Of a stretch of DNA of 64,000 bases, positions 34,044 to 43,139 are shown in pieces. A model generated the notes under the pieces. It was given only the letters and a program-made list of their open reading frames with translations. It was not told where the DNA came from and did no database searches. The stretch comes from Phialocephala subalpina (taxonomy: Eukaryota > Ascomycota > Leotiomycetes > Helotiales > Mollisiaceae). A program made the position numbers and the translations under genes. Every line of letters starts with the position of its first letter. The first letter of the stretch is position 1. Location of the stretch: the NCBI GenBank assembly GCA_900073065.1, contig FJOG01000058.1, positions 161,388 through 225,387 of the forward strand. Direction: 5' to 3'.

Positions 34044-35165
34044 TCACGCCATCTCCCCACCATGATCATTCTTCCAAGTCCCAGCATAATGATGCGTAAC
34101 CAACATCGGCCCCTGATCCTTCGGATACCCTGACTGACTCGCCGCAAACGCATTCCCCGGCAATATCAACACATCCCCAATCAACTTCGGTTCATACAAC
34201 CCCGAGATCTTCCTATCATCCACCGTCTTCCCAAGCACCGCTTCCATACTCTTAACAATACTCCTCGTCATCCTCTTCGGTCCTGTTGCGTCCACAACTT
34301 CCCCAACCATCTCAGTCGTCAACCCTGATATCAGGACGTTATTCTCTTCCGCTTTGCTCTTCATGCTCTCGAGAATATCTTCAATGACCTGCAACATATG
34401 CGGACTCCCCGGTTTCGCCATAATCGTCCAACTCGCAAACTGGCTATGCAAAAAATGATCATTCTCCCACCCCCAATCAAACTCCAACCCAACAACCAAC
34501 CCGGTCTCCACCCTATACTCCTCCGGAATCCAATTATGAATCGTAACCTCCTCACAGCTAACATCCAAATCACTCCACATTCCCCCCTCCGCATACAATA
34601 TCAAATACCTCAACAAATCTGCCTTCAGAATCGGAATCGGAAGTCGGAGATATGTATCGACAATATCTGGTCGATGAGAGAAATATTCTTTGACGTAATA
34701 GTCTCCTGATGCGTCGGTAAGAAATTCGTGTCTAAACGTAGGGTTTTTCGATAGGCAGGAATCGGTCCAGGATTTTGCATCTCTGGAGAGACCTTTGGGA
34801 CCGAGTTTGTACCAGATCTTTTCGGGGATGGAGGTTGGGGTCGAGGTGTGTGTTGTTGAGGTTACTGTTACGGTGACGGGACTTTGAGTGACGAGGATGG
34901 GGTGTTCGATTGTGACAGTCGAGGCTGAAAGTGAAGGTGTGAGAGTGACTGTTGTTGGTGTTGGAGATTCTGCGGATATCGAGGCAACGAGACCGTTTGG
35001 AGATTCGGAAGTCGAGCTACATCGAGAGTCGGAGAAGGGATCGAAGAATCGTCGTTCGCTGTCGTGACCCCAGATGTACCAGTTGAAGCAAAAAACAATG
35101 AAAAGACTAATGAGTGTAGCCGTACTGAAGAATCGGTACGGTGAAGGTCTGTTTAAGATGAACAT
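34044..35165 (-). CDS. GT32 (OCH1-like) alpha-mannosyltransferase, Golgi type II membrane protein
   Basis: 373 residues, single exon. A short cytosolic N-terminus and one transmembrane helix (about 13-32, ATLISLFIVFCFNWYIW) are followed by a Ser/Thr-rich stem (about 50-112) and a glycosyltransferase sugar-binding domain starting IPEKIWYK (113-120). Conserved segments are PILKADLLRYLILYAEGGMWSDLD with the DxD metal/nucleotide-sugar motif at 199-201, and a C-terminal HHYAGTWKND. The family transfers mannose from GDP-mannose to N-glycan cores or other glycoconjugates in the Golgi. The length is normal and the catalytic motif intact. It is one of probably several paralogues, and its exact linkage specificity cannot be read. 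Confidence 0.85.
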   Translation of the reverse strand: MFILNRPSPYRFFSTATLISLFIVFCFNWYIWGHDSERRFFDPFSDSRCSSTSESPNGLVASISAESPTPTTVTLTPSLSASTVTIEHPILVTQSPVTVTVTSTTHTSTPTSIPEKIWYKLGPKGLSRDAKSWTDSCLSKNPTFRHEFLTDASGDYYVKEYFSHRPDIVDTYLRLPIPILKADLLRYLILYAEGGMWSDLDVSCEEVTIHNWIPEEYRVETGLVVGLEFDWGWENDHFLHSQFASWTIMAKPGSPHMLQVIEDILESMKSKAEENNVLISGLTTEMVGEVVDATGPKRMTRSIVKSMEAVLGKTVDDRKISGLYEPKLIGDVLILPGNAFAASQSGYPKDQGPMLVTHHYAGTWKNDHGGEMA

Positions 35166-36460
35166 GATGACTGATCGGGCTACCGCCTCAAAAGTATCGT
35201 CAACATTCGGTGACTGTTTGTGTCAGGTCTGAAAACGAAGGAAAGAAAAAGAGAGAAAACGAGAGTGTAACACGAAGAGGGTGAGGCTGGAAATATACCA
35301 CCATTCACTCGAGTTTGCGTACGAGAAAGGTGACCGTGGGCTGACCCGCCTCATGGCGGGGAGCTGCATTTCACATCCCATTCACAGCGGCCATCCACTC
35401 CGAAGGTCCATCCCACCCGCTCACAGCCCTGCGAACACCTGAACTCTTGCATCGACGCTCGAAGAAACACGAGGCTGCGCTAGGGAACCGTCCCATCGTC
35501 ACACCAAGACCAAGCAGCTGGCTCAATCAGTCTATCTTGGCACGCCGAAGACCTGCATGGCATGCCGCTGCCTCCAAACGAAGCGCTTTCCAGAAGCCAC
35601 AATTCCCAAAAGGTGCGACTGCTGATCGTGCTTCGAGGTTAAACCTGCATGGTTTATACGGGACCAGTTCCCAATTTTCATCTCTCAAGGGAGAGCGTGG
35701 ATCCAGGGATCTTCGGAACCCACAGTTGGCGTGCTTATTTTTACTCCGCCCAATCTCGTATCGCCATCCCCTATCCAAACGGGAGGAATTCGAAGCCTGA
35801 GGTATCATTGCAGTAGTTGAAAAAGCTTTAATTGGACGACGGAGGTGCGGCGCGGATGGCAACAGAAATCTTCAAACGTGTTTGCTCACGTTGCATCTCG
35901 TATCCTCGAACTAATCTTGCCGTCGAGAGCGCATTTTTCACGAGTGTGGAAATGGAGTGTCATGGCATATCTTGGGAGATTTGTCAAAGACGAGGTCAGA
36001 AGAAAAGAAACGTGATACATTTCAGCTCGAGGAGCTGAAAAGATGGGCGCGAAAATTGTTCATGCGAATTTTTTGAAGACGGGAAGGTTACATGTGGCGT
36101 TACTAGAGTCTCCCCTTTTGGTTAGCGAGCCATCATGTGATGAGGCGCCGTCCATGCCACTATCATTCCACCAAGCCACGAACATCTTTCTCGTCTAACG
36201 ATTCGATTGTTTAAAGAATTGGATTTTTTGAGAAATATTATAATTATTGTATTAAAATTTTTTAGAAATTATTTTATAATATTATTAATAAAATTAAAGA
36301 GTAAATCCTCTTCATTATCGTACTCCTTCTAACTTATCTCTACTTGCCTTAGCTACTAGCTCAGTCCTAACTCCCACTTGAATGTCGTATCAGATCTATG
36401 ATTCATGTAGTACCGAAACAGTCCATTCTCGCCTACGCCGCAAGCCTATGGCCTACCCAT
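35166..36460. other. Intergenic with an AT-rich patch
   Basis: About 1.3 kb without a supportable gene. Frames at 35447-35800 (+) and 35527-35862 (-) are mutual shadows. Around 36215-36310 there is a roughly 100-bp stretch of nearly pure A/T that looks like a RIP-mutated transposon scrap. Confidence 0.4.
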
Positions 36461-37129
36461 TTACTGGATTATGCATCTGCAGCATCCGGCATCGTCCTGT
36501 TGCGGCACCGTCGGTGGATAGGTGTCCTGCGTCTGCGTCGTCTGTGGCTCTGGCTGCGCCGGTGCCGGCTGGGCCAGAACCGTCGGGACATAGTTGAAAA
36601 CCAATTTCGGCTGATCAACCACCACGATGATGAAGATACTCTGCAAGCCCGGGATCAGATTTCCAAAATGTCCGAGAGACGTTTCCACAAAAGCGTCGAA
36701 TTCTGGGCTCCCACGTAGTAGAAGATGAGGGTCGCCAACCGCATACGGTCGAGTCTGCAGAAGGAAATCTCTTGTCTCCTCTTCTTTGACTTGTGATATT
36801 ATCATGTGGTTAAGCGGGCCACCGCGACTCTGCACGAAAGTCTGCACCAGGTTTGCCATGTAATTGCCCTATGTGGCGGTTCCTTGTACATGTCCCTCGT
36901 AATTCCGCGCGAGAGATTCGGCGTGTACGAGTCCGAGCCCTCCAATTTCCCAGCTTAGCTTCGCGGCCATGCCGTTGGCAGTGACTCTGTATCGTTGGAA
37001 TCTAGGGTTCGGAGGAGTTTTTGGCAAGCCCTGCAGGTTACCCAAGTTGAATCCTAGTTCAATTCTCCCCTGACCAGAATCTTCCTCGTGATATCCAGGA
37101 GGTGCAGCTGGAGGTACTACTGCTGCCAT
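36461..37129 (-). pseudogene. CaaX-box protein split by one in-frame amber codon
   Basis: One minus-strand frame runs from ATG 37129 (MAAVVPPAAPPGYHEEDSG) to TAA at 36461 and is interrupted only by TAG at 36869-36871, after EGHVQGTAT and before GNYMANLVQTF. The C-terminus is AGCCRCIIQ: CIIQ is a farnesylation-type CaaX box, and the preceding cysteines could be palmitoylated. The middle contains ETRDFLLQTRPY and a Pro/Gln-rich stretch. An ATG at 36859 could restart translation just after the stop, giving a 132-residue CaaX protein. A 21-nt GT...AG segment including the TAG would splice in frame but is far too short for a normal fungal intron. So this is a one-stop pseudogene, two genes, or readthrough. 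Domain not recognised. Confidence 0.55.
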
Positions 37130-37752
37130 GCTTTGAAATAGGACAAATTTTGAAGCGTGTTTAGAGAACAGATGCGCGTTGAGTCAAGAGGAGGATTGAC
37201 TGTATTATTTTACACTCAAGATCAGAAGGCGCAAAGTGGATGGGTATATCTAGGAAAGTAGCCCACAATAACCATTTCGTAGGCATGTGACCGTAAAGAG
37301 ATGAATCGTCAGATTGAAATGGTGTTGCACTGTTTCAGTTTTCTACAGATGACTCATTGCCCTAAAGATGACATTGCTGGTAAGATCACACTATGATGAC
37401 TGTGCGGTCGCTCACAGAGGCGATCTTGTCAGCGATATTCAGCCTATACGAAGCTTACATTACGTGGTACGTTTCAATCGATATCCTCTCCACCAACAAA
37501 CGAGAAATATTTGATGAGTCGTATTTCAAAGATCTCCAACAATGTACTTTGCTGACACCAGTTTACTTTGGGCCATCTGTTTATAAACAATCCTCCCTGG
37601 TACTCCGATTATACAATGCTCTCAATCTTGTATAATCAAGCATTGGTCCGCGATCTGACATATTACATAGGCTATTTGTAAGGCTATTGTAAGCTGAGAT
37701 GAGCTGAGGGTCTTTTGTATTTTGCATGGTTTTGGACTTACGGTTTGTTACA
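37130..37752. other. Intergenic, no supported gene
   Basis: A plus-strand 80-codon frame with ATG at 37393 exists but has no recognisable feature. It is listed under rejected. Confidence 0.35.
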
Positions 37753-38601
37753 CTAGCTAGTGTCTTGTGTTTGAGCTTCGATAAGTATATCTTGGAACAC
37801 AACTTCTCCGAAGTCCCATTGGAAACCTGGATGTGGTTCGACGGCTATGACGACCTATTCGCGATCAATTTTCCTCTTCTCTAAGGTTGATTTATCTTTA
37901 CATACCTCTTGGTATGGTCCATTCCCAACTATAAATGTTCAACGATGTCTCGAAGCTTGAGAAGTTGAACATACCTCCATGCTGAGCGGGATCAAACTGG
38001 AAAGAACCCTCAAAGTCACTCTGTCCATTTGCGATGGACTCAGGACCTCGAGTAATCCAAACACTGTCTGTCCATGTTTCGCTCCTTGTGTCTTTGACGA
38101 AGACGCTCTTAATTACGTCTCCGCTGTACACGTTCAACACATCAGTCATGTGACTCTATGTCGCTCCAAGTAACTTACTGTTGTAGCCAGGTGCGAGGCG
38201 AAGATCTGGACTGTTGCTGGCGATCTCTGCTTTGTTTCAATTCGGAGGATACCCACTCGTAGCAATACTCAGGTTAATAAAACCATTGCTCAGCCGCCTC
38301 GGTCGAGATCACGTTCTGCAGTACAGAATTTTGCGGCAGCGGTAAGGTTGGCGATTCCTGGAGACCAGGCCAGATAGCTGCCTTATTTGTCATTGTCGGG
38401 TCTGAAGGTGTAGCCATGGTGTATTCAAATTGATGGTGAGTTGATTGATGGTTTGTACTTGTAAACGGGAAGGCTTAACCTGACGATGTCTGCTGGTGCA
38501 ACCCAGTGGAAGCCCATGAATAGCATTTGCTGTTCCTGTGCCATACTCGATCGCATGGCCACGAGGATTAGCAGCAGTGACAGGATAGATGGAGATTTCA
38601 T
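37753..38601 (-). CDS. Secreted protein of an uncharacterised fungal family, multi-exon
   Basis: Signal peptide MKSPSILSLLLILVAMRSSMA (ATG 38601; two upstream in-frame ATGs at 38637 and 38616 would weaken the signal), then QEQQMLFMGFHWVAPADIV. Later exons read KAAIWPGLQES, LQNVIST, YSGDVIKSVFVKD, WTDSVWITRGPES, SFQFDPAQHGG, a short WEWTIPR exon, and a last exon VVIAVEPHPGFQWDFGEVVFQDILIEAQ with TAG at 37753-37755. The order AAIWPGL, YPGD-like, WTD.W, FDP, WDFG.VVF is one I recall from abundant secreted Leotiomycete proteins without assigned activity, with a likely beta-sandwich. The junctions of the first two exons could not be resolved in phase, and part of exon 2-3 (about 38230-38300) is uncertain. 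Confidence 0.58.
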
Positions 38602-38914
38602 TGTTTTGCTGAACATATTTTGGATGCAGGAATTCATGTATAAAGCTGTGAGAGCATCTTCAAGACTTTTAGCCTTAGGGAGGAAGGATCTGAATGCTCA
38701 ATTTGGCTCATTTAGATATCACCGAATCTGGCAATAAGATTTTTCATAACGTCTACACTGACCGTCTCCCTGAATGTACGTCATTGAACATCAAATCATC
38801 CGCTGGAAGATACTCGTCTCCCCTGGCTTTCAATTCCTCCTCCAAGTTCAACCAATAAATGGAAGATAAGGCAGACAGCGGAAACAAAGCGAGAACCCAT
38901 ACACTCGAAATCAA

Positions 38915-39305
38915 ATGCACTTCGCTGCCAATCTCATCATCCAGCTTCTCCTAACCTACTACTTAACAACAACCTTTGCCCTCCCCTCGACCCCACGTTC
39001 CCCCCCCACCAAACCATCGTATGTAAAACCACACCCTTGATGTCACGCCCCCATTCAACTGGGAGCCTATAACCCATTATTTGAAACGCCAACTCTGTAA
39101 TTCAACGCCCTTATATCAAAGCAAAAGACGAGAATCTCTAGAACGGAGGAAAAGATTTGATTGTACACAAGATTCAACGTTCTGTCCAGCAGGCAGTGAT
39201 GGTACATATACGGGAAGCAGACGGACTGATGCGAGTAGGATGAAAAAAGGAAAAATGACCGCTATAGCAGGTGTGGTCGGTGCTGTATTATTGGTGAGGC
39301 TTTGA
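38915..39305 (+). CDS. Small secreted precursor with dibasic sites and terminal hydrophobic segment, two exons
   Basis: Exon 1 (38915-39018) encodes MHFAANLIIQLLLTYYLTTTFALPSTP, a signal peptide followed by a Pro-rich stretch. A 103-nt intron (GTATGT to CAAAG, phase 2) leads to exon 2 (39122-39305): SKRRESLERRKRFDCTQDS, TFCPAGSDGTY and finally TAIAGVVGAVLLVRL. The total is 95 residues. KRR and RRKR are Kex2-type processing sites before a two-Cys core (DCTQDSTFCPAG). The C-terminal hydrophobic run could be a membrane or GPI signal, or the gene may continue through a donor at GTGAGG (39294). Exon 2 alone has no ATG start, so the gene is easily missed. Function unknown. Confidence 0.52.
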
Positions 39306-39670
39306 GGGAGGGTGTTGATGTTGATCTTTGGGGTTGAGGAGGAGAAGCTCCAAGCTCGTAAGGGAGCCGGGGTATGACGAAAAGCGAAGAGGTTAATGAA
39401 ACACAACAATTTGGAAAGTGAAGTTCGCATAGCTCGTTGTGGAAAGCGCAGGGGAACAGCAAGAGCAGAAGGAAAGAAGGAAGGAATGGAAGAGGAAAGG
39501 CGTGAGACACGTGACCAACAGTGTGTGAATCCCTTCGACATTCAACTGTGCTCATCTGGCTCACACGTCCTTCCGGTGGTATGAATCGGGAAGTGTAAAA
39601 TGATAGATATGACCAAAAAATCGAAATTCGTGATACATATTCATATTCTTATATCGGAAAATGTCGAGAG

Positions 39671-40441
39671 ATGGGAAACGAACTGGAGAAAGAGAGCACA
39701 GACTTGGTCACCGATTCTACCAAAGCTCACAGCGTGCCCCATCCAAGTCACTCCGCAGTACGGAAAGATGATGGAGAGGTCACCAGATCGCAGCATATCC
39801 ACAGAATCGTCGATTTCGACTGTCCTCTCATAGAATCCCAACACGACCCCAACGACCTAGCAAGAGAACTATCTCGCATCTTGAAGAAACGAGATATCTC
39901 CCTGACATCCGCCCAACGCACACTACTGAAAGACTACAAGACTGAAAAGAACATGTACTACATCTTCACAGAACCAACAATTCCGGAAGAGGCCAAGATT
40001 CTCGCCTACAGCAGCCTATTCAACTTCCTAATATTCCAAGGACAGCTCACGAAACGGGTGACCATCGAGCTCAACCCCAAGCCAAGCGAACAGTGGGATG
40101 GAGAAACGAGCGAAGAGAATGGGTACGCCATGATAACACTCTGGTCGCAAGATCATATCCGCGACCTGAATGTGCGGCTGGTGAGGTATCTCGGCATCAC
40201 GCTTCAGGAGTTGACGAATGCGTTCTTGGCCATTTATGGGTGTGTGGAATGCAGGCGGAACCCCAAGTGGCAAGGTGAAGCCGACCATGGCGAGGCTTGG
40301 AAAGACATGATGGTTGCTATTCAAGAAGCGGTTGAGGACCATAGCTTTTTGGATCTGGATTTGAAGCTGGGCGGTCTTGGCGCACCTGCGGAGGGATCGC
40401 GGCCCGGCGGGATACTGCCATCGGATGCCTTGAGCCGGTGA
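39671..40441 (+). CDS. SprT-like family protein, paralogue 3 (zinc motif lost)
   Basis: 256 residues, single exon, ATG 39671. It has the same block order as the genes at 6186-7130 and 10220-11032: AYSSLFNFLIFQGQL (about 112-126), GITLQELTNAFLAIYG (175-190) and DHGEAWKDMMVAIQEA (205-220). The HExxH equivalent reads QELTN (179-183), so both zinc His residues are gone while the downstream HGxAW block is kept. A charged N-terminal extension (about 1-110) has no match to the other two. Family membership rests on block order, spacing and the shared HG.AW.D motif. Catalysis is excluded if the assignment is right. Confidence 0.62.
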   Translation: MGNELEKESTDLVTDSTKAHSVPHPSHSAVRKDDGEVTRSQHIHRIVDFDCPLIESQHDPNDLARELSRILKKRDISLTSAQRTLLKDYKTEKNMYYIFTEPTIPEEAKILAYSSLFNFLIFQGQLTKRVTIELNPKPSEQWDGETSEENGYAMITLWSQDHIRDLNVRLVRYLGITLQELTNAFLAIYGCVECRRNPKWQGEADHGEAWKDMMVAIQEAVEDHSFLDLDLKLGGLGAPAEGSRPGGILPSDALSR

Positions 40442-40630
40442 GAGATCATGAACTACGAACGAGTCAGAAAGACATTGACGATATTTTCGAGAATTATGTC
40501 CAACTCGCAAGGTCAACAGATTCGAAGTCGTATCGGGACTGAGGGCAGCTGGAGGCGGTTCCCGTCCAAGAGAGCTCTGCCCCTGACGTCCAGCCCCGTC
40601 AGCGCTTTGTTGACTCGAAATGGATCATCA

Positions 40631-42670
40631 TCAGTCCAGATAAATGGTTTCTCTCCCGACTAGCGGCGTCAACTTCTGAACGTGTTTTGGAGGCGTGCTT
40701 GAGAATGTTTCCCAGTTTGTATTTTTGTAGAATTTCACCACTTCGGGATCCACTCCGATTTGCTTTCTTGAAAACCCCGTCACAGTAAGCCCTTCGAGGC
40801 TAGTGGCTCTTGACAATGCGACGTATAGTTGACCACTTTCAAATAAATATCTCGACGAGACTTCGACATAGTCCAATGTCATACCTTGACTTTTGTGAAT
40901 AGACAGAGCCCACGCCAGTGCCAGAGGAAATTGCGTTCTAGACGCCCGGTAAGGCGCAAGATTAGTGCCATACCTGGTTGTTGAAGTGATTGCTTTTATT
41001 CGCCGAACTGTCCCGTTGGAAAATCGCACGATCGGATCTTCTAGGAGATGGTCTTTTGTGCAGGCGTTCATCTCAGAGAATGCATTAAGTGCCCATTCAT
41101 CTGATTGGTTTCCTTTTGGGATGTCTTCTTCATCCTTCTTAGGATCGTGAGGACGGAAGTCAATCACTTCTCCTTGTGATCCATTCACAAGTCCGTCGGA
41201 ACCGTAATTTGTGAGAAGAATAACCTTGGCGCTAATTTTCAAAGTTAATTTCTTAGCAAGTCGGTGTTGTTTGAGAGGCTGATCTTGTTCCCAAGGCCGC
41301 TGTACCCTGAAGGGGTCGCTCTCAACCATTGCATACGAATCATAAGACTCCCACATTCTCGTGGGCGCCGAAATCGCACGCAATTCCCGCGTGTTCACTT
41401 CTTCAACAGAGCGCCTTAGTGACATGAGTTTCACTGCTCGTATCCCTTCTGGGAAGGTTTTCTTTGCCTCGAGAGCGTTCCATTCCTCGTCACTCAGTTT
41501 GTCGATCCCGTCTCGAATCTTATTCAGGATGTTCTGGAATTGACCCGCTTTCTGACGATGAATCTGTTGGAGATAGACCATTCTCAAGTTTAGTTTTGTC
41601 CAGACAGCTGCTTTGAAAGCCCACTTGTCCTTGTCCTTGAAAGCAGCTTGCTTGGTTGGTGTACAATCTTCGCATTCATACGGCGGCTGCTTCGACATGA
41701 GTTTGCCACATGGAAGACAATGCTCAAATGGCTTCACCGGTGGAAGCTGATGGAAGTCGCCAAGAAATATGACTTGCATCCCACCAAATGGAAGGTTGGG
41801 TGCCCTGATTTGCTGCAGGATGAGGCTCATTCGTTCTAGAAATTGATTCTCGACCATTGAAATCTCCTCGACTACCAATACTCTCACAGGCATGGCATTT
41901 TCTCTGGTATTAGGCTTTATGCCCTCCAAGAGCTTTTCAATTGACAGGTGAAGAGAGTCTGGTTTCAAGCCCAGAAAAGAATATGTCGTCTTTCCACCCA
42001 AGGGCAGGGCGGCGATTCCTGTTGGCGCCACAACTTGATATTTGACTCCTCTTTTATCGAAGCGTCTCAGGATCTCTTTGAGGGTCACCGTTTTTCCACT
42101 GCCCGCGGCACCTGTCAGAAATATGTTTTTGCCTCCCAGCGCCATATCGACGACCGCTTGTTGTTCGGATGTAAGAACCACCGGTTCAAGATCGTCTTCC
42201 TCGCCCTGCTCATCCTTCCCTGCGATATGGGGTATTGGACTGGTTCGTATTTTTTTTGCAGGTGGTTGCTCGAGGGGTTCATCGCCGTCGGACAGAGTGA
42301 GATCGGTTACTGCCGAGGGCCTCTTGAGATTGGACTTGTCGTTGTGCTGGTGCTTCCCTACTAAAGCTATATTAGCATTGTTTGGGTTCCAGTATTGACA
42401 CCATCGTAGCTTACCTTGAGACTTATTGGGTTCTATTTCCTGGAGATGCCCCTCTATGCTTCCGGGCTTAGCGGCTTGGGATGGTGGGTTTGTCTGCACA
42501 GTCGAGGACCGATTCCTCCAAGCGTCATCTGCTTCCCGTTGTGTTTCATAACCCTGAAAGCTGGCTTTTGGAAAGCCCTTCACCTGAGCTTCGCATTCAG
42601 CCCATGTCGAAAATATACCAGTCCTCTTCCCATGAAAGACGACATATGCCACCTTTGTCTTCTTCGCCAT
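40631..42670 (-). CDS. PIF1-like DNA helicase with N-terminal viroplasmin/RNase H1-type domain
   Basis: About 661 residues from ATG 42670 (MAKKTKVAYVVFHGK). Residues about 8-52 (YVVFHGKRTGIFSTW, VKGFPKASFQGY, EADDAW) form the caulimovirus viroplasmin-like fold found at the N-terminus of eukaryotic RNase H1, which binds RNA:DNA hybrids. The helicase part has Walker A GAAGSGKT (about 169-176), APTGIAAL, a Walker B variant LVVEEISM, FLGDFHQLPPV, and near the end ALAWALSIHKSQGMTLD and YVALSRATSLEGL. All SF1B PIF1 motifs are present. A 54-nt in-frame intron (42414-42361; GTAAGC, TGCTAAT, TTTAG) lies between the two domains; unspliced it would add 18 residues. Likely role: nuclear or mitochondrial processing of DNA secondary structure or hybrids. 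Confidence 0.85.
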   Translation of the reverse strand: MAKKTKVAYVVFHGKRTGIFSTWAECEAQVKGFPKASFQGYETQREADDAWRNRSSTVQTNPPSQAAKPGSIEGHLQEIEPNKSQGKLRWCQYWNPNNANIALVGKHQHNDKSNLKRPSAVTDLTLSDGDEPLEQPPAKKIRTSPIPHIAGKDEQGEEDDLEPVVLTSEQQAVVDMALGGKNIFLTGAAGSGKTVTLKEILRRFDKRGVKYQVVAPTGIAALPLGGKTTYSFLGLKPDSLHLSIEKLLEGIKPNTRENAMPVRVLVVEEISMVENQFLERMSLILQQIRAPNLPFGGMQVIFLGDFHQLPPVKPFEHCLPCGKLMSKQPPYECEDCTPTKQAAFKDKDKWAFKAAVWTKLNLRMVYLQQIHRQKAGQFQNILNKIRDGIDKLSDEEWNALEAKKTFPEGIRAVKLMSLRRSVEEVNTRELRAISAPTRMWESYDSYAMVESDPFRVQRPWEQDQPLKQHRLAKKLTLKISAKVILLTNYGSDGLVNGSQGEVIDFRPHDPKKDEEDIPKGNQSDEWALNAFSEMNACTKDHLLEDPIVRFSNGTVRRIKAITSTTRYGTNLAPYRASRTQFPLALAWALSIHKSQGMTLDYVEVSSRYLFESGQLYVALSRATSLEGLTVTGFSRKQIGVDPEVVKFYKNTNWETFSSTPPKHVQKLTPLVGRETIYLD

Positions 42671-43139
42671 CACTTCCTCCAACGATATCTCTCACTCCAG
42701 TCCTGCAGGTGTATATATGACAGTGAAATGAAGCATTGGAACAGGTAGGATGATTGACTTGTAGAAGATGAAGAGAAAGCCAATTAATTGATCGGCGGAT
42801 CTGAGAGACACGTCGAGACGCGCACAGCCACAGGTGCCATAGCTCCAAGTGCCGGCAGGGATTTGTGACAATTTCAGCCACAATTCTCGAGTTGAGATGT
42901 ATAAACAGGTAAAAGTCCTTTGATTGTTGACATAAAGAAGGTGTGACGAAAGATGCTCCTGTTGCTAAGAGAAGCGAAGAGAAGATACCGCGAAAAGAGA
43001 GACTGTGAGGTGGAATAAGTATCACGTGAGTCAAAAGCCGCGCTAAAAAAAACCCCTGCAAAAATTTCCAAAAGTTGCATCGACTTTTTCGAACCGACAT
43101 CTACACGGAAACACCAAGGTCCCAGCCAAACAACACAGC
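42671..43139. promoter_or_regulatory. Divergent promoter between helicase and MAK11 genes
   Basis: About 470 bp separates the two ATGs. A CACGTG (43023-43028, inside TCACGTGAG) lies 112 bp upstream of the MAK11 start and may be a bHLH (Cbf1-type) site. An A-rich stretch (about 43045-43060) follows. Confidence 0.4.

Noticed and set aside
36869..36889. 21-nt GT...AG segment that would remove the amber codon in frame
   Set aside because: Far below the minimum intron size of filamentous fungi and lacking a branch site.
37393..37635. 80-codon plus-strand frame with ATG
   Set aside because: No signal peptide, domain, intron or recognisable relative. The length is compatible with chance.
39116..39541. 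141-codon minus-strand frame with ATG
   Set aside because: It lies antisense to the better supported two-exon secreted gene, and its composition (Ser/Phe/Leu-rich) looks like a reverse-strand shadow.
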